The notes under the pieces were generated by a model. That model was not told where the DNA came from and ran no database searches. It saw nothing but the letters and a program-made list of their open reading frames with translations. A stretch of DNA of 64,000 nt from Oceanospirillaceae bacterium ASP10-02a (GTDB taxonomy: Bacteria; Pseudomonadota; Gammaproteobacteria; Pseudomonadales; Balneatricaceae), in NCBI GenBank assembly GCA_905182035.1, contig CAJIZL010000015.1, positions 53,110 to 117,109 of the forward strand. The letters run 5' to 3'. Position numbers and translations under genes: made by a program. Each line of letters starts with the position of its first letter. The stretch's first letter is position 1. This document shows positions 19,289 through 27,888 of the stretch, piece after piece.

Positions 19289-19467
19289 AAACATTCCTCC
19301 CAAAAATAATCTTCACGGGGCCAAAAACAAGTAAGTAATCGTAGCCTAGGGTGGTTAAAGTGTCATTAGGGTTACACAGAAAACCTAGACCCTAACGGAA
19401 AAATTCACTTATAATCAAGTTATACATTATTTTTGTGCCATTAATTCGCCTGTAACTAAAGTACGCC

Positions 19468-20748
19468 ATGACAGAATTACACAATCAAATGACCGACGTG
19501 ACCGCCCCTAAAGATGCAGATGTGTCACAGTTACAAGCAGACCTTAAGGATGCGAATGATATTGCATTTATGGCTTTGCGTGCTAATGGTGAGCTTGGTG
19601 TAGTCATTAATTTTCTTGAAAACAGCTTTTCGTGCAAAGATCATGTTGCGGTAGGCCAGCTGATATTCAAAGCTATGCGTGCGTTTGGTCTATCGTCTGC
19701 ATTACAGCTTAGGGTTGAATCTGGCACGATCAATATTTGTGACCAAGAATTTAATGGCCAAGAACAAGAGTTTCAGTTCCTCAGTCGATTAAAGGACAAA
19801 GGTCGCTTATTTGACTTTGGCGAACACACTATTATTAACTATGAGCACATCAGCTTACTTGTTCGCAATATGCCCCTGGATCAACCGGATCGACACGGCC
19901 GCGTCAAAGATAACGCAGCAGTATTGCTCAATGGTGCAGAAGCCCGCATAAAAGCCATTGAATCAGATGCTAAGGCCGGTCGTTTTAAATCTGAATTTTT
20001 GGCTAATATGTCACACGAATTACGCACACCAATGCACGCTATTTTAAGCTTTTCCAACATGGGCCATTCGCGCTTGCACAAAGTCGAACTGGAAAAGCTT
20101 GGCCATTATTTTGACCGAATTCGGGGGGGTGGTAATCGTTTACTACGGTTGTTAAATGACTTGTTGAACTTGTCTAAATTGGAATCTGGCAAGATGGAAT
20201 TCCTCATGCAGCAGGGCAACCTAGTAGATATTATTAAACGCGCAACTGAAGAGGTAGAAACGCTCATTACCGATCGTGAATTAACAGTTGTTATCGAAGC
20301 CACAGACCTCAACACTATCACTTATTTTGATAAAGAAAAAATTCTTCAAGTGCTTATTAATTTACTTTCTAACGCTATAAAATTTACCCCAATTGGTAAG
20401 CAAATTACTATTTTCTTTGACCCGCATATTAGTGCTCAACCCAATGTACAGCATGCCGAAACGGATTTGTTGACTGTCGTGGTTGATGACCAAGGCTTAG
20501 GAATTCCTCAAGAAGAGGAAACCACCATATTTGACAAGTTTATTCAGAGTAGTAAAACCAATACTGGAGCTGGTGGTACTGGCTTAGGTTTATCCATCGT
20601 AAAGGAAATTATTAACGCTCATAATGGTTACATCGCAGCTACTGGCAACCCTGATGGCGGCGCCCGTTTTCGCTTTAGTTTACCCATCATTACCCATCTA
20701 GATGAGGAAATTAAAGCTGAGCAAGTACCTGAGGTAGACTTTTTCTAA
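19468..20748 (+). CDS. Cytoplasmic sensor histidine kinase
   Basis: This is a soluble histidine kinase without membrane helices. Residues 1-150 form an unassigned, possibly GAF-like input region. A HisKA domain follows with the phosphoacceptor in FLANMSHELRTPMHA, then HATPase_c with NLLSNAIKFT (N box), DDQGLGIP (G1) and GTGLGLSI (G2). No response regulator gene is adjacent; divergent glnE is upstream and argA is 84 bases downstream. The signal and partner are unknown. Its place beside nitrogen genes is only a positional hint. Confidence 0.85.
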   Translation: MTELHNQMTDVTAPKDADVSQLQADLKDANDIAFMALRANGELGVVINFLENSFSCKDHVAVGQLIFKAMRAFGLSSALQLRVESGTINICDQEFNGQEQEFQFLSRLKDKGRLFDFGEHTIINYEHISLLVRNMPLDQPDRHGRVKDNAAVLLNGAEARIKAIESDAKAGRFKSEFLANMSHELRTPMHAILSFSNMGHSRLHKVELEKLGHYFDRIRGGGNRLLRLLNDLLNLSKLESGKMEFLMQQGNLVDIIKRATEEVETLITDRELTVVIEATDLNTITYFDKEKILQVLINLLSNAIKFTPIGKQITIFFDPHISAQPNVQHAETDLLTVVVDDQGLGIPQEEETTIFDKFIQSSKTNTGAGGTGLGLSIVKEIINAHNGYIAATGNPDGGARFRFSLPIITHLDEEIKAEQVPEVDFF

Positions 20749-20832
20749 ATAAGTCCTCTTTGTGTGATTGACAGAAGGGCCGCAGCGCGGCTTAATAGTA
20801 CCTGTCTCAACCCATAACTATAGGTAATTAAA

Positions 20833-22161
20833 GTGATCGAAACCAATCAGCAATATGTGAACTGGTTCCGTCACTCTGCACCTTACATCAATGCTCACCG
20901 TGGTCGTACTTTTGTCATTTATTTACCTGGCGAAGCCTTGGCCCATGATAACTTTGCCCATACCATTCACGACATTAACCTCCTCAATAGCTTAGGTGTC
21001 AAGCTGGTTTTAGTGCATGGCAGCCGCCCACAAATCCAAAAGGCTTGTGGCGAGGCAGCTATGGAGAGCCAGTTCCATAACGGCTTACGCATTACCGATT
21101 TAGATCAGCTGGCTTTAGTGCAGGCCACAGTTGGCCGCCAAGCAATGCAACTAGAGGCGCGTTTTTCTATGGGTTTGGCAAATTCACCCATGCAGGGCTC
21201 TCGCATTCGCACTAGCCGTGGTAATTTTATCACTGCTCGCCCCATTGGCGTAAAAAATGGGGTTGATTTTGCCTACACTGGTGAAGTTAGAAGGGTCGAT
21301 TCAGAAGCCATTGGTAAACAGCTTAATGATGGCAACCTTGTGCTCATATCCTGTTTAGGTTACTCCCCTACAGGTGAAACCTTTAACCTAGCTGCAGCCC
21401 AAGTTGCAGGCCGTGTGGCTGCCAGTTTACAAGCTGACAAACTTATTGTTTTTGGCGCCGACAAGGGCATCAGTAACTCTCGCGGCGAGCAGGTTGTTGA
21501 GTTACTCACCCGGGCTGGCCACCGTTTAGTCCACCAACATCAAAGCAGTGGTGATAGTTGGACTGATTTATCCATGCATATTGACGTGTTGTCCAAAGCG
21601 TGTGATGCAGGGGTGGCACGGGGCCACTTATTAAGCTACCAAGAAGACGGTGCCTTGCTCAGTGAGCTCTTTAGCCGTGACGGGTCAGGCACCATGGTCA
21701 TCAAAGAAAGCTACGAACAAGTTCGTAATGCCTGTATTGATGATGTGGGTGGCATTTTGCAACTGATTCGCCCACTAGAAGACGATGGGGTCTTAGTACG
21801 CCGCTCCCGTGAATTACTAGAGTCCGAAATTCATTATTTTAGCGTGATCGAGCGAGATGGTGCTACTATTGGCTGTGCCGCCCTATACCCTTTCGATGAT
21901 GCACGCCAAGGAGAGCTCGCCTGCATGGCTATCGACTCCAACTATCGTGGCGGTGACCGAGGCCAAGTGTTATTACGCCACATAGAAAAGCAGTCTAGCC
22001 ACATGGGGCTACAAACCCTTTTTGTACTTACCACCGCTTCCTCACACTGGTTTATAGAAAATGGTTTTGTTGCAGCCGACTTAGCCGAACTACCTACCAG
22101 CAGGCAGTCGTTATACAACTTTCAACGCAGTTCAAAAGTCTTTAGCAAAGAATTGCTCTAA
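20833..22161 (+). CDS. argA: N-acetylglutamate synthase
   Basis: ArgA makes N-acetylglutamate from glutamate and acetyl-CoA, the committed step of arginine synthesis. The N-terminal amino-acid-kinase-like domain (about residues 25-290, with LGVKLVLVHGSRPQI) binds arginine for feedback control. A C-terminal GNAT acetyltransferase domain follows (CMAIDSNYRGGDRGQVLL as acetyl-CoA loop). The length of 442 equals that of the E. coli protein. It starts with GTG. No ARG-box operator is evident just upstream. Confidence 0.95.
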   Translation: MIETNQQYVNWFRHSAPYINAHRGRTFVIYLPGEALAHDNFAHTIHDINLLNSLGVKLVLVHGSRPQIQKACGEAAMESQFHNGLRITDLDQLALVQATVGRQAMQLEARFSMGLANSPMQGSRIRTSRGNFITARPIGVKNGVDFAYTGEVRRVDSEAIGKQLNDGNLVLISCLGYSPTGETFNLAAAQVAGRVAASLQADKLIVFGADKGISNSRGEQVVELLTRAGHRLVHQHQSSGDSWTDLSMHIDVLSKACDAGVARGHLLSYQEDGALLSELFSRDGSGTMVIKESYEQVRNACIDDVGGILQLIRPLEDDGVLVRRSRELLESEIHYFSVIERDGATIGCAALYPFDDARQGELACMAIDSNYRGGDRGQVLLRHIEKQSSHMGLQTLFVLTTASSHWFIENGFVAADLAELPTSRQSLYNFQRSSKVFSKELL

Positions 22162-22197
22162 CCACTTTAACAACATTTATTATTAGGCACCTATCCC

Positions 22198-23444
22198 ATG
22201 CCCATTTATCGTTCTAAAACCTCTACCTCTGGCCGCAACATGGCAGGTGCAGGTGCTTTATGGCGTGCTACCGGTATGACCGACTCTGATTTTCAAAAGC
22301 CCATTATGGCTGTGTGTAACTCATTGATCCAATTTATTCCAGGTCACGTACACCTTAAAAACATGGGTCAATTGGTCGCACGAGAGATTGATAAAGCCGG
22401 TGGCGTTGCAAAAGAGTTCAATACTATTGCTGTGGACGATGGTATCGCCATGGGCCATGACGGCATGCTTTATTCCTTACCATAACGGGACATCATTGCC
22501 GACTCCGTTGAGTACATGGTAAACGCCCATTGTGCTGATGCCATGGTGTGTATTTCTAACTGTGACAAAATCACTCCAGGAATGTTCATGGCCGCTATGC
22601 GCCTCAACATTCCGTGCGTTTTTTCTGGCGGACCCATGGAAGCAGGTAAAACTAAGCTAGAAGACCGCAAAGAGCTGTTCTTAGAAGCAGGCCGGACCGC
22701 AGTGAAACTATGTAAGCGTTATTATGAAAATGATGATGAGAGTGCTCTACCGCGCAACATTGCTAGTTTCAAGGCCTTTGAAAACGCTATGACTTTAGAC
22801 ATTGCTATGGGTGGTTCAACTAATACCATATTACACTTATTGGCTGCAGCCCAAGAGGGTGAGATTGATTTTGATATGGCCAACATTGATGAACTATCTC
22901 GTAAAATTCCACGGTTATGTAAGGTTGCACCCAGTACGCCAAAGTACCACATGGCGACGTCCATCGCGCTGGTGGGGTTTTCGCTATTCTGGACGAACTC
23001 AATCGTGCCGATTTACTTCACGCAGAATTACCCACAGTACATAGCCCAACCATGGCAGACGCGTTGGCCAAATGGGACATTACAGTGACCGATGACGCTG
23101 CTGTTAAAAAACTCTCCCAAGCAGGTGTTGATGAGAGCTTCTGGTTGTTTGCAGGCCCGGCTTATATTTGTGAAAGCCAAGACCAAGCTGTAGCGGATAT
23201 ATTGGGCAATAAAGTGAAAGAAGGTGACCAGACTCGGATCGATATTCCTAATCGCAACATTGATGTGTTGCTGAGCGATAGTGAACTTGAACAGCGCCGC
23301 CAAAGGATGAATGCTAAGGGTAAGCAAGGCTGGGTGCCCACGGCTGATCACCCACAAAAGGTTAGCTCTGCTCTTAAGTTTTATGCTAAGACAGTCACCA
23401 GCGCAGATAAAGGCGCAGTCCGAGACATTAGTCTGCTGGATTAA
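22198..23444 (+). pseudogene. ilvD: Dihydroxy-acid dehydratase, broken
   Basis: This is a decayed IlvD, the Fe-S enzyme for valine, leucine and isoleucine synthesis. The segments read well against the family but the gene is interrupted. A TAA (22483-22485) replaces a Ser codon after MLYSLP. A one-base loss just after YHM at about 22951 shifts the frame. Three further segments are missing without changing frame: after KTKLE (about 70 codons, including the Fe-S cysteine motif CPTCGSCSGM), after KKLSQAG, and after VKEGDQ. The remaining length is about 415 codons against roughly 615. An intact copy elsewhere, or branched-chain amino acid auxotrophy, would be needed. The gene's place next to folA matches Pseudomonas-like order, so it is an ancestral gene and not an import. 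Confidence 0.9.
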
Positions 23445-23449
23445 ACCCC

Positions 23450-23484
23450 AACCACGTCATTATAAAAAATGTAATGGCGTGGTT
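23450..23484. terminator. Hairpin between broken ilvD and folA
   Basis: AACCACGTCATTA and TAATGGCGTGGTT form a 13-bp stem with one wobble around an A-rich loop. It lies between two convergent genes and overlaps the folA stop codon. Neither strand has a good T-run after the stem, so termination is likely but not certain. Confidence 0.5.
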
Positions 23485-23986
23485 AACTCCGCTCTAACAC
23501 TAGGTAGCTGAAATCAAACGGATTAGGCTCTTTTGCTGCAATGTCTTCACGAGCGATCTCATGCCACGATTGAGCATCTAGAGCAGGAAAATAAGCATCC
23601 CCCTCAAAGTGGTGATGCACCCGCGTTAGGTAAACACGATCTGCTAAATCTAATGATTCTGCATAAATTTGTGCACCACCGATAATCATCACTTCTTCGG
23701 CGCCATTAATCAGGTTGATACTCTCACCTAATATAATCGCTTCATCAAGGCTCGATACCAATTTAATACCCTCAGCAGGGTAGTCCTTTTGGCGACTAAT
23801 AACGATATTGTCTCGCCCAGGCAAGGGTTTACCAATAGATTCAAACGTCTTACGCCCCATGATGACGGGCTTGCCTAAGGTCATGGCTTTAAAATACTGC
23901 AGGTCACCGGGTAAATACCAAGGTAATTGATTGTTGCGTCCTATGACATTATTTTCAGAAGCGGCAACAATTAAGGCGATACTCAT
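23483..23986 (-). CDS. folA: Dihydrofolate reductase
   Basis: FolA reduces dihydrofolate to tetrahydrofolate with NADPH and is the target of trimethoprim. The sequence shows [15 protein letters not shown] with the catalytic Asp28, then [15 protein letters not shown] and [11 protein letters not shown], the NADPH site. Length 167 is normal. Its ATG overlaps the thyA stop (ATGA), so folA follows thyA in one unit. This pairing restores the folate that thymidylate synthase oxidises. Confidence 0.97.
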   Translation of the reverse strand: MSIALIVAASENNVIGRNNQLPWYLPGDLQYFKAMTLGKPVIMGRKTFESIGKPLPGRDNIVISRQKDYPAEGIKLVSSLDEAIILGESINLINGAEEVMIIGGAQIYAESLDLADRVYLTRVHHHFEGDAYFPALDAQSWHEIAREDIAAKEPNPFDFSYLVLERS

Positions 23987-24777
23987 ACGGCAACAGCCCC
24001 TTTAATGTGCGGGTGGGCCTGATAATCAAGCAATTCAAAGTCATCAAACTTAAATCCTAAAATATCAGTTACCTTGGGGTTAATGTGCATTTGCGGCAAT
24101 ACCATGGTGTCACGGGACAACTGTAAATCAACTTGTTCCAAATGATTAGAGTAGAGGTGTGCGTCACCTAGTGTATGGACAAAATCCCCAACCTCTAAGT
24201 CACAAACTTGAGCGACCATCATCGTCAATAAAGCGTAGCTAGCAATATTAAACGGCACGCCTAAGAAGATATCTGCACTGCGCTGATACAACTGACAGGA
24301 CAACTTGCCATTGGCTACGTAAAACTGAAACATCATGTGGCATGGAGGCAAAGCCATACGCTCTACATCACCAACATTCCACGCACTCACAATTAAGCGC
24401 CGCGAGTCTGGATTGCTTTTTATCTGACTGATGAGCTGGCCAATTTGATCTATATGGCCACCATCTGGCTTTGGCCATGAGCGCCACTGAGATCCATACA
24501 CAGGGCCCAAATCACCATTTTCATCGGCCCATTCATCCCAGATACGAACCCCATTGTCTGTTAAATATTGGATGTTTGTAGAGCCTTGCAAGAACCATAA
24601 CAACTCATGAATGATAGACTTGAGGTGTAACTTTTTAGTGGTCAGAACAGGGAAGCCTTGGCGCAAATCAAAGCGCATCTGGTAGCCAAACACACTCAGA
24701 GTGCCAGTACCAGTCCGGTCTTCCTTCAAAGCACCGGTATCGCGCACATGACGCATGAGTTGGAGATACTGTTGCAT
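23983..24777 (-). CDS. thyA: Thymidylate synthase
   Basis: ThyA methylates dUMP to dTMP with methylene-tetrahydrofolate. The catalytic Cys is in [13 protein letters not shown], the phosphate-binding motif is [20 protein letters not shown], and the N-terminal [12 protein letters not shown] is typical. Length 264 equals that of E. coli. It lies 38 bases downstream of lgt and overlaps folA, the conserved lgt-thyA-folA order. Confidence 0.98.
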   Translation of the reverse strand: MQQYLQLMRHVRDTGALKEDRTGTGTLSVFGYQMRFDLRQGFPVLTTKKLHLKSIIHELLWFLQGSTNIQYLTDNGVRIWDEWADENGDLGPVYGSQWRSWPKPDGGHIDQIGQLISQIKSNPDSRRLIVSAWNVGDVERMALPPCHMMFQFYVANGKLSCQLYQRSADIFLGVPFNIASYALLTMMVAQVCDLEVGDFVHTLGDAHLYSNHLEQVDLQLSRDTMVLPQMHINPKVTDILGFKFDDFELLDYQAHPHIKGAVAV

Positions 24778-24814
24778 ATAAAGAGACCATACAAAAAATA
24801 AAAGAGGATGTATT

Positions 24815-25591
24815 TTAACCTTTAATCGAGGTCTTGCGTACTAATAAATACACCCCTAGAGCAATCATTGGCAAAGACAATAACTGCCCTTGAGTCATCC
24901 AATCGAAGGCCACATAGTTTAAATGGGCATCTGGCTGACGAGCAAACTCAACCACAAATCTCTGTAAGCCATAACCTACCAAAAATAGACCTGAAACACG
25001 AAAGGCTGCTCTAGGCTTTGCTGAATAGATCCACACCAAGGCGAACAGCAGCACCCCTTCCAGCACCATTTGGTAGAGCTGAGAAGGATGTCTTGCTAAT
25101 GCGTCTACGTGGGGGAATACCATACCCCATGGCAAGTCCGTAGGACGGCCCCAAAGCTCACCACCAATAAAGTTACCTAAGCGCCCTGCACCTAGACCAA
25201 TAGGCCCAATTGGAGTCACAAAATCTAATACCTGATGAAATTCAAACTGATGTTTGCGAGCAAACCATATCACCCCAGCAATAAGCCCTAGTAAACCTCC
25301 ATGAAAAGACATACCACCTTCCCACACTCTTAACAATATACTGGGCTGTGCTACAAAAGCTTCAAATTGATAGAAAAAAATGTAGCCTATCCGCCCACCC
25401 AGTACCACTCCAATGGCACCAAGGAATATCAAGTCGCTCACCTGCTCTTTAGTGAATCCGGCTGCCTCTGCACGGCGATTACCCAGCCATAAAGCAGATC
25501 CAAAGGCAAATAAATACATCAGCCCATACCAGTGAATAGCCAAGGGGCCTAACTGTATAGCAACCGGGTCAATATTAGGAAAAGTAAGCAT
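24815..25591 (-). CDS. lgt: Prolipoprotein diacylglyceryl transferase
   Basis: Lgt transfers diacylglycerol from phosphatidylglycerol to the lipobox cysteine of prolipoproteins, the first step of lipoprotein maturation. It is a polytopic inner-membrane protein. The Lgt signature reads [17 protein letters not shown], and HPSQLYQ and the essential His in IHWYGLMY are present. The open frame extends to 25651. The ATG at 25591 has AAGGAT upstream, gives the usual start [12 protein letters not shown], and avoids overlap with the TauE gene, so I chose it (258 residues). Confidence 0.96.
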   Translation of the reverse strand: MLTFPNIDPVAIQLGPLAIHWYGLMYLFAFGSALWLGNRRAEAAGFTKEQVSDLIFLGAIGVVLGGRIGYIFFYQFEAFVAQPSILLRVWEGGMSFHGGLLGLIAGVIWFARKHQFEFHQVLDFVTPIGPIGLGAGRLGNFIGGELWGRPTDLPWGMVFPHVDALARHPSQLYQMVLEGVLLFALVWIYSAKPRAAFRVSGLFLVGYGLQRFVVEFARQPDAHLNYVAFDWMTQGQLLSLPMIALGVYLLVRKTSIKG

Positions 25592-25599
25592 AGTTATCC

Positions 25600-26394
25600 T
25601 TAAAACCAAACACTTGTTAACATTCGCAAACCCATTAAGAGTAACATCCATGCAAACATACGACTGAGCATTTGTGGTGATAGACGATGTGCAATTTTAG
25701 AACCGTAGGCAGCTGCAACAACACTGGTGGAGACGATACCAAGCAATGCAGGCAAATAGATGTAGCCAACACTGTATGACGGCAACATAGGATTACCCCA
25801 GCCTAAGGTGGCATTAGACACAGCACCAGCAATGGCAATAGCAAAACCGCAAGCGCTGGCTGTGGCCACAGCCTTCTGAATGACTAACCTACGATTAGAT
25901 AACCATGTCACTAAAAAGTTGCCACCACCAATGCCAAACAGGGCTGAAACCCAACCAATCATAGCCCCAGCAACCCCTAAGCCAATGATTCCTGGCAAGC
26001 GCAATTTACCAGCGTCAAGTTGCAAAAACATCATTCTTAAGCTCAAGAAAATGGCAAAAGCACCAAAAGTAGCTTGTAGATAAGTGGCAGGGATAGCAAG
26101 GGCTGTATTGACACCAATAATGGATCCGCCAAACATTCCCACGGCAATTGGCTTAACTAAATGCCACTCAATGGCACGTTTTTTTTGGTGGGTGCGAATA
26201 GCACCTAAAGAAGTAAATATAATGTTGGCTAGGGAGGTTGCAATAGCCATGTAGAATACTATTTCGGGGTTAATCCCCTGCAGATTAAATGCCAACACCA
26301 AAGCTGGCACCACAATAATACCGCCGCCAATGCCGAATAGCCCCGCTAATATTCCAGCGATTGCGCCAAGGGCCATATAAGCAACAAAAATCAT
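25600..26394 (-). CDS. TauE/SafE family membrane permease
   Basis: This polytopic protein of about eight helices belongs to the TauE/SafE (DUF81) family, whose members move sulfite, sulfoacetate or other organic anions. The paired glycine-rich repeats GLFGIGGGIIVVPAL and ALFGIGGGNFLVTWL, one in each half, are diagnostic. The stop lies 8 bases before the lgt start, so it probably shares the lgt-thyA-folA transcript. Its substrate cannot be read. Members are common beside lgt in gammaproteobacteria. Confidence 0.9.
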   Translation of the reverse strand: MIFVAYMALGAIAGILAGLFGIGGGIIVVPALVLAFNLQGINPEIVFYMAIATSLANIIFTSLGAIRTHQKKRAIEWHLVKPIAVGMFGGSIIGVNTALAIPATYLQATFGAFAIFLSLRMMFLQLDAGKLRLPGIIGLGVAGAMIGWVSALFGIGGGNFLVTWLSNRRLVIQKAVATASACGFAIAIAGAVSNATLGWGNPMLPSYSVGYIYLPALLGIVSTSVVAAAYGSKIAHRLSPQMLSRMFAWMLLLMGLRMLTSVWF

Positions 26395-26473
26395 GCGTTC
26401 ACATCTAGGTAAGAAAGAGGCTATTATCTACGCTCCACTCCTTAAGCGCAAAGTTTAGGATAACTAATCAGCC

Positions 26474-27280
26474 ATGTGCCTCATTGTTTTAGCCCACAAG
26501 CTCAATAGCGATTACCCACTCATTATGGCAGCTAACCGTGATGAATTTCGTCATCGCCCCACTCAAAACATGCATTGGTGGCCTAACATTGACATATTAG
26601 CAGGCAAAGATCTTGCAGCTGGCGGCACCTGGCTGGCTCTGCACAAGAATGGCCGTTGGGCTGCAGTAACAAACTTCCGTCAAACTACTAACACTAAGGT
26701 TACTACCAATAAGGTTACTGCCAATAATTTAACAGCTTTCAAAAGCCGAGGTCAGTTAGCTGTCAACTTTCTCAGTCAAAATAAACCCGCGATGGATTTT
26801 GTAGAGGAACTCCAAATGGGCCAATTCGCAGGCTTCAATTTATTGCTTTGGGACAACCACGAACTCGTTTTTTGCTCTAATGAAAAACAAAGCCAGCCAC
26901 AAATACTGGCTGCCGGATTATACGGTCTAAGTAATGGCCGCCTGAACAGCGATTGGCCAAAAGTTAACCATGTGAAAGATGTTTTGCAGCAGTCTTTACA
27001 TCAACCCCCACAACACCAACAGTTACAACAGATGATGCAACATACAGTAATAGCTGCAGACCAAAGACTCCCCAAAACAGGTATTGCCATGGCCTGGGAA
27101 AGACGTCTATCTGCTTGCTTTATAGATGCACCTGAATATGCTTATGGCACCCGTACCTGCATTAGCTTGTATCGTGACAGCTTCGGCAACATGGATGTCC
27201 ACGAAACTTGTTTTGATCATTCAACACCATTACACCAGCACTTCAACTGGACCAATAAATCATCATGCATACCAGTTTAA
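26474..27280 (+). CDS. NRDE family protein (TANGO2-like)
   Basis: The N-terminal MCLIVLAHK with Cys2 and AANRDEFRHRPT is the hallmark of the NRDE/TANGO2 family. These are proteins of the Ntn-hydrolase-like fold whose bacterial role is unsettled; haem handling has been proposed for eukaryotic relatives. Length 268 is normal. Its end overlaps the LysE-type gene by 16 bases, suggesting one transcript. It is divergent from the TauE gene. Confidence 0.88.
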   Translation: MCLIVLAHKLNSDYPLIMAANRDEFRHRPTQNMHWWPNIDILAGKDLAAGGTWLALHKNGRWAAVTNFRQTTNTKVTTNKVTANNLTAFKSRGQLAVNFLSQNKPAMDFVEELQMGQFAGFNLLLWDNHELVFCSNEKQSQPQILAAGLYGLSNGRLNSDWPKVNHVKDVLQQSLHQPPQHQQLQQMMQHTVIAADQRLPKTGIAMAWERRLSACFIDAPEYAYGTRTCISLYRDSFGNMDVHETCFDHSTPLHQHFNWTNKSSCIPV

Positions 27281-27888
27281 TTTTCATTAACGGCCTCGCT
27301 CTTGGCGCGGGGCTAATCGTTGCTATTGGTGCACAGAATGCTTACTTATTGAGCCGCGCTTTGCGCAATCAGCATCAATATGCTGTGGCCCTTTTTTGCA
27401 GTATTACTGATGCCAGCCTCATATGCTTGGGCATATTTGGTATGGGTTATTTAGTCCACGCACTGCCTGATTTATTATTATGGATCAGTTGGGGTGGGGT
27501 GGTATTTTTGTTTATTTATGGTGCTTTATCGTTTAAGTCTGCAGCGACAAATCACTATATGGAAGAGGACTATAGCCGAAGTGAATACTCACTTATTAAA
27601 GTGCTCACCGTTGCAGCAAGCGTTAGTTTACTGAACCCCCACGTCTACTTGGATACTATGATTCTACTTGGCGGTATTAGTAGTCAGTACCTAGGTAGCG
27701 AGAAGTTATGGTTTGGATTTGGCGCGGTGACCGCTTCTTTTATATGGTTTTTTGGCTTGGCTTGTGGGGCTCGCTGGCTTATGCCTGTGTTTAAAAAGCC
27801 TATGGCTTGGCGGATACTAGACAGCCTTATTGGCATTATTATGTGGAGTATTGCAGCGGGGTTAATTACCCACATATCGGCTATGTAA
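27265..27888 (+). CDS. LysE/ArgO-type amino acid exporter
   Basis: This six-helix inner-membrane exporter is of the LysE family. GLIVAIGAQNAYLLSRAL at the N-terminus and SLLNPHVYLDTMILLG in the middle are typical of LysE/ArgO proteins, which export lysine or arginine. Length 207 is close to ArgO (211). It is coupled to the NRDE gene by a 16-base overlap. It overlaps convergent ptsP by 27 bases. The exact substrate is inferred. Confidence 0.9.
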   Translation: MHTSLIFINGLALGAGLIVAIGAQNAYLLSRALRNQHQYAVALFCSITDASLICLGIFGMGYLVHALPDLLLWISWGGVVFLFIYGALSFKSAATNHYMEEDYSRSEYSLIKVLTVAASVSLLNPHVYLDTMILLGGISSQYLGSEKLWFGFGAVTASFIWFFGLACGARWLMPVFKKPMAWRILDSLIGIIMWSIAAGLITHISAM

